This document shows positions 25,694 through 34,000 of a DNA stretch of 37,107 bases, in pieces. The position numbers and the translations under genes are program-made. Below the pieces are notes generated by a model. The model was not told where the DNA came from. It saw only the letters and a program-made list of their open reading frames with translations, and made no database searches. Position 1 is the first letter of the stretch, and every line of letters starts with the position of its first letter. The DNA lies in the NCBI GenBank assembly GCA_015234115.1, contig JADFWP010000025.1, positions 1 through 37,107 of the forward strand, given 5' to 3'. Origin of the DNA: Magnetococcales bacterium (lineage in GTDB: Bacteria; Pseudomonadota; Magnetococcia; Magnetococcales; Magnetaquicoccaceae).

Positions 25694-27985
25694 ATGGTTC
25701 GCAACGAAAAAATCACCTGCCGAGAGCTGATCGAGCCTGCCTTGAAAGCGGCGGGCTGGAGCTGGGATGCGCAGGTCACCATCGGTCCCGGGCGCGTCAA
25801 CATCACCGGCGAGAACATGTATGACGAAACGCAGGCGATCATCGCTGATTACGTTCTGCGATTTAGGGGAATTCCTCTGGCGATACTGGAGGCCAAGGCC
25901 GAAGGGGAAAGCGCCGCCGACGGCATGCAGCAGTCATCCCGTTATGCCAACCGTCTGCTGATCCGTTTTTCCATTGCTTCCAATGGCAAGGATTGGATCC
26001 TTACGGACAACGATAACGGCGATTTCGAAAGCCTTTCCGCTGTCCCAACTCCAGAAGAGATCGTCAATCGCCACGGTGTAAGCATCGACTGGGATCGTTG
26101 GGGGGGAAGTTTCGCCGCCAACTATCATGTAGACCAGATCAGCCGGAAGAAGGTCCGCCCCTATCAGGAGATGGCTATCACGAAAACCCTGTGGCACTTT
26201 GCCCAGGGCATTGACCGGGTGCTGTTGCTCATGGCCACCGGAACGGGGAAGACCTTCACCGTCTTTCAGCTCGTTTGGAAAATGCTTTATGGCGACGCCC
26301 TCACCCGGCAGCACGTCCTTTTCCTGACTGATCGCAACAGCCTCAAGGATCAGGCCTACCGGGCCTTTGCCGCATTCCCCGCCGATGAGCGGGTCACCAT
26401 TGACAAAGAGACCGTTGCCGGTGGACGCCATCTGGTTGGACGACTCTTTTTTGCCAACTACCAGACCCTTGATGAAGAGTTTGGCGGCAAGAAGGTTTTC
26501 GAGCACTACGACCCGGATTTCTTCGATCTGGTGGTGGTGGACGAATGTCACCGTTCCGGCTTCGGGGACTGGTTCGGCGTGCTGGAGCACTTCGGCTCTG
26601 CCCTGCAACTGGGCCTCACCGCTACGCCCAGGGAATTGGAGGAAGGCAACCGCCCCTTGAGCGATGCCGAACAGAGGCGGGATACCTATCACTATTTTGG
26701 TGAACCGGTCTACACCTACAGCCTCAAGCAGGCCATCGAGGATGGTTACCTGGTTCCTTACTTGTTGGAAGAGCGGATTTCCAACGTGGATGAGGACGGC
26801 TTCGACGGACCGGATGGCCGCCACTACACCACCGCGAATTTCGAGCGGGACATCCGCATGCCGGACCGCACCCGGGCCATTGCCGAGGATCTCTGGAAGA
26901 TTCTGGGCAAGTATGGCTTGCGGGATGAGAAAAGTATCATTTTCTGCGTGGACGACACTCACGCCGCTTTCATGGCCCAGGAGTTTCGGCGGCTTTCCGG
27001 AGACAATGACTATGCCGCCCGCATCACCCGGGCCGAGCGCAACAGCCACCAATTGGAACGCAACTTCGCCATCGTGGGACCCAGCAAGCCCCGGGTGGCC
27101 GTGACCGTGGACCTGTTGACCACCGGATTCGACGCGCCGGACGTGAAAAACGTGGTCTTCGTCCGCCCCCTCAAGAGCGCCATTCTCTACAAGCAGATGA
27201 AAGGGCGCGGCACTCGACTGTGCGAAGACATCAACAAGCGCTATTTCACCATTTTCGATTACTCCGGCGCGAGCCTGCTGGAGGATACCGAGTTTGACGG
27301 ACATCCCGCCAACCGGCAGAAAGGCGCGCAACCCAAGTCCAAACCGAAAAAGCCCGAGACGGAGTCCAAAGAAAAGCCGATTGGCGATGGCGTGTCGGTA
27401 CTCATCACCGCCACCAACCGGTTTGTCTGCTTGGCCGATGGTCGCAAGATCCCGTTCGAGGAGTATGCGGAACAGTCTCGGAAATTCATCCTCACGGACG
27501 TTTCCAAAGACTTCAAGGATCTGCTGGGCATCTGGATCGACAAGAAGAGTCGCCAGGAGCTGCGAGAGGCTCTGCGAGATCACGACATCTACCCGTCCGC
27601 CTTCCGCCATTACCTGGAACTGCACCACACCGATGATGTGGACATCCTGGCCAAGGTGGGGTTCGAGCTGATCCGTGTTCCCACCCGGAAAGATCGCGCC
27701 AATCGCCTGTGGGATGAGGATCAGGCATGGCTGTTGTCGCAGATGGACGAGGCCGCCATGGCCGAAGAGGAGCGGTTCAAATCCCGATTCTGGTCCACGG
27801 CGTTGGATCACTACCGCCTGTTCGGCATCGACGACCTGGAACAGGCCCGCACCTACGGGGCGCCCCAGTTCGTGGAGCAGTTTGGCAGTTTTCAGAGTTT
27901 GACCCGCCGTTATGGCGGTGCACAGCGGCTCAAGGGAGATCTTGAGTTGGTCAAACAGCACCTTTATGTGCCAATGGCGGCATAG
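25694..27985 (+). CDS. hsdR: Type I restriction enzyme R subunit (HsdR, EcoEI-like)
   Basis: A 763-residue motor-nuclease. The nuclease domain is N-terminal with ADYVLRF (Asp52) and LAILEAKAEG (Glu66-x-Lys68). A DEAD/DEAH translocase follows: MATGTGKTFT (Lys186), VVDECHRSGFGDW (283-286), TATPREL, then a second lobe with VTVDLLTTGFDAPDV and QMKGRGTRLC. A charged linker (about 540-560, KPKKPETESKEKP) precedes the C-terminal EcoEI-R-like domain. It translocates and cuts unmodified DNA with HsdM and HsdS. ATG 25694 is chosen for its AAAGGGAA leader; ATG 25673 is seven codons upstream. First gene downstream of the sigma54 promoter. Confidence 0.92.
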   Translation: MVRNEKITCRELIEPALKAAGWSWDAQVTIGPGRVNITGENMYDETQAIIADYVLRFRGIPLAILEAKAEGESAADGMQQSSRYANRLLIRFSIASNGKDWILTDNDNGDFESLSAVPTPEEIVNRHGVSIDWDRWGGSFAANYHVDQISRKKVRPYQEMAITKTLWHFAQGIDRVLLLMATGTGKTFTVFQLVWKMLYGDALTRQHVLFLTDRNSLKDQAYRAFAAFPADERVTIDKETVAGGRHLVGRLFFANYQTLDEEFGGKKVFEHYDPDFFDLVVVDECHRSGFGDWFGVLEHFGSALQLGLTATPRELEEGNRPLSDAEQRRDTYHYFGEPVYTYSLKQAIEDGYLVPYLLEERISNVDEDGFDGPDGRHYTTANFERDIRMPDRTRAIAEDLWKILGKYGLRDEKSIIFCVDDTHAAFMAQEFRRLSGDNDYAARITRAERNSHQLERNFAIVGPSKPRVAVTVDLLTTGFDAPDVKNVVFVRPLKSAILYKQMKGRGTRLCEDINKRYFTIFDYSGASLLEDTEFDGHPANRQKGAQPKSKPKKPETESKEKPIGDGVSVLITATNRFVCLADGRKIPFEEYAEQSRKFILTDVSKDFKDLLGIWIDKKSRQELREALRDHDIYPSAFRHYLELHHTDDVDILAKVGFELIRVPTRKDRANRLWDEDQAWLLSQMDEAAMAEEERFKSRFWSTALDHYRLFGIDDLEQARTYGAPQFVEQFGSFQSLTRRYGGAQRLKGDLELVKQHLYVPMAA

Positions 27986-28019
27986 TCGGAACAATGTTTA
28001 ACAGCCAAGGGGCAAGATC

Positions 28020-28295
28020 ATGAGTGAGAAGAAGGTCAGTTACAACAAAGGCGGCATCTCCCAACTCCCGGATGACAAACCAGTCATGTACCGAATTGAG
28101 ACAGAGGGCGGACGACAGAATTATATCGGCATTGCCAAGCGTGGCCGGGTTCAGGAACGTATCGCCGAGCATCTTGGAGAGATCCCCGGCGCGACGGTTC
28201 GTGTCGAGCAATTTGATTCGATTGATGATGCTCGGCAAAAGGAATCGCGTGTTATCAAGCGCAACCAGCCGAAATACAACGAACAAGGAAAATAG
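28020..28295 (+). CDS. GIY-YIG-like small protein inside the hsd operon
   Basis: A 91-residue protein that resembles a minimal GIY-YIG nuclease. It has VMYRIETEGGRQNYIGIAKR (Y-I then YIG), RVQERIAEHL with the expected arginine, a later glutamate in ARQKESRVIKR, and a conserved asparagine in QPKYNEQ. GIY-YIG domains cleave one strand of DNA through a metal ion. It lies between hsdR and hsdM, where standard type I operons have no such gene. AGGGGC precedes the start. The fold call is motif-based and moderately certain; a role in restriction is inference. Confidence 0.65.
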   Translation: MSEKKVSYNKGGISQLPDDKPVMYRIETEGGRQNYIGIAKRGRVQERIAEHLGEIPGATVRVEQFDSIDDARQKESRVIKRNQPKYNEQGK

Positions 28296-28351
28296 CTCCA
28301 TGGATCTTCGTCCATGGCAATCAGCATAGTTCGGAAAGAGGCCGTCCAAAA

Positions 28352-29833
28352 ATGAACAACAAGATCGACCATCGCCGCCAGGAGGTTCAGCAGATCGTCA
28401 AGAACGCCTGCGATCAGCTCAACCAGGAAGGCGTGGACGCCCGCAACTATGTGGAGCAGTTGGCCTGGCTCTTTTTCCTCAAGGCTTTTGACGAGGCGGA
28501 ATCCCGCCGGGAAGAGGAAGCCACTTTCGACGACACGCCCTATGAACGCCGCCTGTCTGGTGACTACGCCTGGTCAAGTTGGGCCAGAAAGACCGACAAG
28601 GCGGATGAGATGCTGGAGTTCGTCAGCGGCAAGCTGTGGACCCGCTTGACCAGTCCAGAACCCGAGAAGGGGTTGGGGGATGATCCCCTGGCCCAACGTT
28701 TCCGGCGCATCTTCGAGAACGTCCGCAACTACTGTCGGCGGGGCATTTCTTTCGCCAAGGTGGTGGGGCAAGTGGACAAGCTCCACTTTGCCAGTGATAC
28801 CGATGTCATCGTGCTTTCGGAGATCTACGAGGATCTGCTGAAGCGGGTGGCCGCCGACTCCGCCGGTTACGCCGGGGAGTTCTACACCCAACGTCACATC
28901 ATCCGGGCCATGGTGGAGGTGGTGCAGCCCAAAGCGGGAGAGCGGGTCTATGACCCTTGCTTCGGCACGGCGGGCTTTCTTGGGGAGGCGGCGGACTATA
29001 TCCGTGATCCCAAACGGAGCGGAACCCTCAGCACTCGGCAGTTGGATCACCTCCAGGGCAGCACCTTCTATGGCATGGAGATCAAGCCGCTCACCTACCT
29101 GTTGGGCACCATGAACATGATTCTGCATGGAATCGAGGGGGCCAATCTGGAGTTGGGCAATACCCTGGAGGTCCACAGCGAGAATGTGGGTGAGAAGGAT
29201 AAATACGCAGTCATCCTCTCCAATCCCCCCTATGGCGGCAAGATGGCCCAGGACAACCAGACCAACTTCCGGGTGCGTTCCGGGGCCACGGAATGCCTAT
29301 TCGTGCAGCACATCATGCGCAACCTGGCCAAGGGTGGCCGGGCGGCGATTGTCATCCCCGAAGGGGTGCTGTTCCGGGGCGGTCCAGACCGCAAGGTGCG
29401 CAAGGAACTGTTGGAACAGTTCAACGTCCACACCATCCTGTCACTGCCCGCCGGATGCTTCCTGCCCTACACCGGGGTCAAGACTAACGTGCTCTTTTTC
29501 GACCGGCTCAAGAATGGCAAGGCCACGGAAAGCGTCTGGTTCTACGAGTTGACCAACGACGGCTTTGAACTGAAGCAGACCCGCAAGCCCATTCCAGGCA
29601 ACCAACTCCCTGACTTCCTGGCCAAATGGCGAGATCGAGTTGAAGGCAACAATTCCTGGATCGTACCCATCCAGGAGATCATCAAACGGGATTACGACCT
29701 CTCAGCCAAGAATCCAAATAGGCAGGACGACTACGAGCACCGCCCGGCACTGGAGTTGGTCCAGTCCATCAAGGCCAAGGAAGAGCGGATCATGGATTTG
29801 CTGGGTGAGCTTGAGGCGATTTTGGAAGGATGA
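28352..29833 (+). CDS. hsdM: Type I modification methylase subunit (HsdM, N6-adenine)
   Basis: A 493-residue methylase. The N-terminal helical HsdM domain (NYVEQLAWLFFLKAFDE) is followed by the SAM-binding motif YDPCFGTAGFLGEA (Asp201) and the catalytic motif NPPYGGKM (291-294), then LPAGCFLPYTGVKTNVLFF. It transfers methyl groups to adenine N6 at the site chosen by HsdS. Its stop overlaps the first possible start of hsdS. Length and motifs are standard, so it looks active. Confidence 0.93.
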   Translation: MNNKIDHRRQEVQQIVKNACDQLNQEGVDARNYVEQLAWLFFLKAFDEAESRREEEATFDDTPYERRLSGDYAWSSWARKTDKADEMLEFVSGKLWTRLTSPEPEKGLGDDPLAQRFRRIFENVRNYCRRGISFAKVVGQVDKLHFASDTDVIVLSEIYEDLLKRVAADSAGYAGEFYTQRHIIRAMVEVVQPKAGERVYDPCFGTAGFLGEAADYIRDPKRSGTLSTRQLDHLQGSTFYGMEIKPLTYLLGTMNMILHGIEGANLELGNTLEVHSENVGEKDKYAVILSNPPYGGKMAQDNQTNFRVRSGATECLFVQHIMRNLAKGGRAAIVIPEGVLFRGGPDRKVRKELLEQFNVHTILSLPAGCFLPYTGVKTNVLFFDRLKNGKATESVWFYELTNDGFELKQTRKPIPGNQLPDFLAKWRDRVEGNNSWIVPIQEIIKRDYDLSAKNPNRQDDYEHRPALELVQSIKAKEERIMDLLGELEAILEG

Positions 29834-29838
29834 AACTA

Positions 29839-31047
29839 ATGTTCCCAAACACATGGAAGAGTTACCGGTTGGACGAAATCGCCCTTATCCAAGGAGGTGG
29901 CACCCCAACAAGAGCGGAACCAGCATTTTTTAATGGTGAAATCCCCTGGGTGACCCCAACTGACCTGGGTCCCATTGGTCAAATCTCTGAATTAGGATCT
30001 GTTAAAGAGTCAATAACTGAGCTTGGCCTTCAGAAAAGCAGCGCAAAGCTTATTGAACCTAGTTCTGTATTGTTTTCAAGCCGCGCAAGTATTGGGAAGA
30101 TCGCAGTTTCGGATAAATATTTTACGACAAACCAAGGTTTTGCGAATTTCACCCCTTTTAAAGACAAGGTTGATCTTTGGTTTCTTGCATTTATTCTTCG
30201 TCGTTACACTAAAGAAATTACAGCTCTTGCCAGCAAGACGACATTTCTTGAGGTGCCAAGGGGGAAATTGAAGGCCTTTGAAATCAAGATTCCCCCCCTC
30301 GCCGAACAACGCCGCATCGTCGCCCGCATCAAGGAATGCATGGAGCGGGTGGAGGAGATTGAGGCTTTGCGAGCTGACATAAGAGTTGAAAGTAGCGCTA
30401 TTTCTGCTGGCGCGAGATTTGATGCATTTCAAATCAGCGCATCAACCGTTAAATTTGATAATATTATTGATCGTGGACCGACAAATGGCATCTATAAACA
30501 TGCTAATTATTATGGTTCAGGCACACCAATTCTGCGAATTGATAATTTCAACGGTGGAGACATCCTTGATTCCCGTAAAGAACTAAAACGGCTTCAACTT
30601 GAAGACAGTGAGCTAGAAAGGTTTCAACTGCGCGCTAATGATATTGTTATCAACCGCGTCAACGGAAGCCTGGACGTGGTTGGAAAGGCGTGTTTGATTC
30701 CGATGCTCAAGGAACCAACTGTTTTTGAATCAAACATGATGTGCCTCAGCATTGACAAGGCTCGCGCAATCCCACGGTATGTACTCCATTTTCTTGCATC
30801 TCCACAATGCCGTGACCAGATAAAATCCAAAGCGCGGGTAATTCAGCAGGCAAGTATCAATCAGAAGGATGTCGGTTCGTTTGAGTTGCCTTTGCCATCA
30901 TTAGAAGTACAAGCAGAGATCGTCAGCAATTTGGACGCTGTCTGCTCGCTTGCAAGTCAACTGTCATTAGAACAAAAAGAAGGCGATTTGCCTGCTTCAA
31001 ATCTTGGAGAATCCATCCTCCGCAAAGCCTTTGCCGGCGAACTGTAA
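29839..31047 (+). CDS. hsdS: Type I specificity subunit (HsdS)
   Basis: A 402-residue protein with two target-recognition domains. The first begins PNTWKSYRLDEIALIQGGGT with IPWVTPTDLG. The central conserved helix is PPLAEQRRIVARIKECMERV (about 150-170). The second domain contains GTPILRIDNFNGGDI and ends PLPSLEVQAEIV, followed by ILRKAFAGEL. The two recognition domains are AT-rich while the central helix and C-terminus are GC-rich, a mosaic usual for domain exchange. ATG 29839 is chosen because GGAAGG lies 9 bases upstream; ATG 29830 overlaps the hsdM stop. Confidence 0.9.
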   Translation: MFPNTWKSYRLDEIALIQGGGTPTRAEPAFFNGEIPWVTPTDLGPIGQISELGSVKESITELGLQKSSAKLIEPSSVLFSSRASIGKIAVSDKYFTTNQGFANFTPFKDKVDLWFLAFILRRYTKEITALASKTTFLEVPRGKLKAFEIKIPPLAEQRRIVARIKECMERVEEIEALRADIRVESSAISAGARFDAFQISASTVKFDNIIDRGPTNGIYKHANYYGSGTPILRIDNFNGGDILDSRKELKRLQLEDSELERFQLRANDIVINRVNGSLDVVGKACLIPMLKEPTVFESNMMCLSIDKARAIPRYVLHFLASPQCRDQIKSKARVIQQASINQKDVGSFELPLPSLEVQAEIVSNLDAVCSLASQLSLEQKEGDLPASNLGESILRKAFAGEL

Positions 31048-31052
31048 TTATC

Positions 31053-34000
31053 ATGCCCCCTGAATCCTCACAGACCAGCCTTTGGCACTTGCTGGACCAT
31101 ATTCGCCGGACACCTCTGAATCCATCCGAGGTACCCGTGGCTTTGGCCAGCCTGATTTTTCTGCGCTGGGTGGATTTCCAGGAAGCGGAACAGGAGGCCA
31201 TCGCCTCCTTCGATGACCTGGAGTACGAAACAATCTTGCCGCCGGAACTGCATTGGCGTGCTTGGCACCAGCTTGAGCCAGAGGAACTCCTTCCCTTTTT
31301 CCGGGAACGGCTGATGCCCGCCCTGCACGAGCTGGGCAACGCCCGCCATGCCGCATTGGCCACCCAACTGCATCATGTAATTCAGCCTATGGAGGGGTTG
31401 GCCCGAATCCACCCCATGGTGCTGGTTACTATGATCCGCTGGCTGGCGGATCAACCCTTTGAGACTCCCCATGACCGATACAACCTCCTGGCCGCTTTCG
31501 ACAGCCTGTGGGGAGAAGGAAAAACAGCTCTTCCCTCTGGTGATGGTTACGGCGATGGTTGGGGGGATGCCGCAGGTTCCGGCGCGGGGGACGGCTTTGG
31601 CGGCGGCTACGGCGATGGGGCTGGCGATGGTAGTGGTGCAGGTTTTGGCGGCGGCTATGGTGATGGTGCGGGGGATGGCTCCGGTTCCGGTTATGGGGGT
31701 GGTTCCGGCGCTGGCGCGGGAGATGGCTCCGGTTTCGGTTATGGGGGTGGTTCTGGCGCGGGAGATGGTTTCGGGGGCGGCGTTGGCTTTGGATCATTTT
31801 CCATTCGAGAGGAATTCAATCGAACGCCGTCTGGCATTACCCGTTTAGTCGCCGCGCTGGCTAACCTGAACCCGAATGCACGCATTTATGATCCCTGCTT
31901 CGGTAGTGCCGGACTGCTCACCGCCATCCAAGAGCGCAGCCTGTTCAACAGGGACAAGGGATTTTCCCGGCCTAACGCCACGGGGCTGGTCGTTTTCGGC
32001 GTCGAAGTCAACTCGGACAGTTACATCATTGGCCTGACCCGCCTGATCCTGGCCGGGGTCGAAGATCCCCAGTTGGAACTGGGCAACGCCCTGGAACGCA
32101 CGCCTTCCACCTCTCCGCAAAACGATGGCTTCGATCTGGTGGTATCCAATCCCCCTTGGGGGGGGCGCATCGGCAATGGCGCGGTAATCGGTCAGTTTCC
32201 TGTGCAGACCAACGATTCCTCGGGCCTGTTCGTGCAACACGCCCTTTCCCAACTGCGTGTCGGGGGTCAGGCCATCCTGATTCTGCCTCAGGGTATTCTA
32301 TTCCGTGGTGGTCAGGAACGCCGGTTGCGCCAAATGCTGGTGGAGAGCCACACCGTGGAAGCAGTCATTTCCTTGCCCACCGGCTCTTTTCTCCCTCAAA
32401 CCGGCATCCAGGCCAGCATCCTGATGGTACGCCGAGGCGGCGCGACCAAAAAAATCCGTATGGTGGATGCGAGCGGCTTCATCCGTAATAAAAGCTCAGG
32501 TAAACAGACATCCACGTTTGATGTCGAACGCATCCCGGAGTTGGTAAAAGCAGTTCAGACCCCGCAACCCTCCAGGGATGGTTGGGACATGACCCTTCAG
32601 GAACTGGAGGCGGTGGAATGGGATTTCACCCCCCGCCGCCGGGATCAAAGCGCGTTGGCCAGCATCTTCGAATCCCTCGGAGATGAAGTGCGGATTTTTC
32701 CTCTCGAAGATTGCTGCGCGGTGCTCTCCGGTCGGCAGATCCGTTCCGCCGACCTGGTGGATGAGCTACCAGCCAAACAACCTATTCCCTACATCCGTAT
32801 CAAGGATCTTCAGCGGGGTCAGGTTTCCCGGGCATCGTCCTGGCTGTCGCCCAAGGCCACGGCGCAAGTGGATCCAGGCTGGAAGTTGCGCGCTGGTGAT
32901 GTGCTGCTCTCCAAGTCGGGCACCATCGGCAAGGCGGGTATTGTCCGCAACGGAGCCGTAGGCGCGATTCCCGCAGGCGGGCTTTTCGTTCTGCGTCCCA
33001 ACTCCGACCAGCTCGATCCCCATTTCCTGCTGGCCTACCTGAACAGCAATGAATGCCGGGCCTGGATGAAGGACCGGGCCTCCAGTGGCGTGACCATTCA
33101 GCACCTATCAAAATACATCTTGGCTGAGCTTCCGGTCCCCCTGCCGCCATTGCAAATCCAGCACCGCACCGCCACCCAGCACCGGGAACATGGCGTGGAC
33201 GCCATGGCCTATCTGGCCCAGCTGCTAACCTCAGGAGAGAGCGACCCCATTGCGGAATGGGTGGATGATGCGCTGCGCCATCTTGAAAAGGGTCCGCGCA
33301 GTGATGAACAATCGGCAGGCCTGCATTGGCTGTTGCATGGCTCCTGCCTGGGAGGCTCCTTTACCGGCGTATGGCACGACGTGCGGGAGGGCTTGACGGA
33401 AGGCAACGCCCTGAATGAATGGGTATCCAGCCTGGACAAGGCAGCCGATATTCTGAAAGGTGTTGTTGATGTCCCGCAAGGTTCAGCGCTCTACAGCCTG
33501 CTCCAGCAATCGCTCATCAAATTTCAGAAAGCCGCTGGCAAGATTTCTGGCCATCTCCCCAATGAAGAGAAAGCGCGTGATCTCAACAAAAAATTTACTG
33601 GGCGCATCGAGTCCATCATGGAAGCCATGGTGGGAGCGGTTTCGGTCATCATCGCCAGCGTGACGACTTCGCTCAGGGCGGGCTCTCAGGCTGAAATCGA
33701 GGTTTCCATCCAAAACAAAGGTCCGTTGCCCTTGCGGGACTTCCAGGTTTCCACGCATCCGGAATGGGGTGAGGAAACCATCCCCTTCTTGCCGGAAATG
33801 GGCTCCGGCATTTTCCACATCTCGGGCACCGTTCCACGCAGTATCGGCCAATTCTCCCTGTGGGTGAGGTGGTCAGCCCTGGCCATGAATGGCGTGAGAA
33901 TGGAGGGCCAGCGTGAACTGGCGTTCGATGTCGCCGATGATAACGATGAGCGCCAGGAAATGGCTGAACTGGGTGGAAGCCCCTACGTATGTGGTGATCC

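Noticed and set aside
25934..27994. A 686-codon open frame on the minus strand opposite hsdR
   Set aside because: It is a mirror of the GC-rich hsdR coding frame, has no recognisable domain, and hsdR is certain on the plus strand.
31539..31793. CRISPR-like array suggested by the regular repeats
   Set aside because: The repeat is degenerate, in phase with an open reading frame and encodes Gly-rich protein; there are no unique spacers of constant length.
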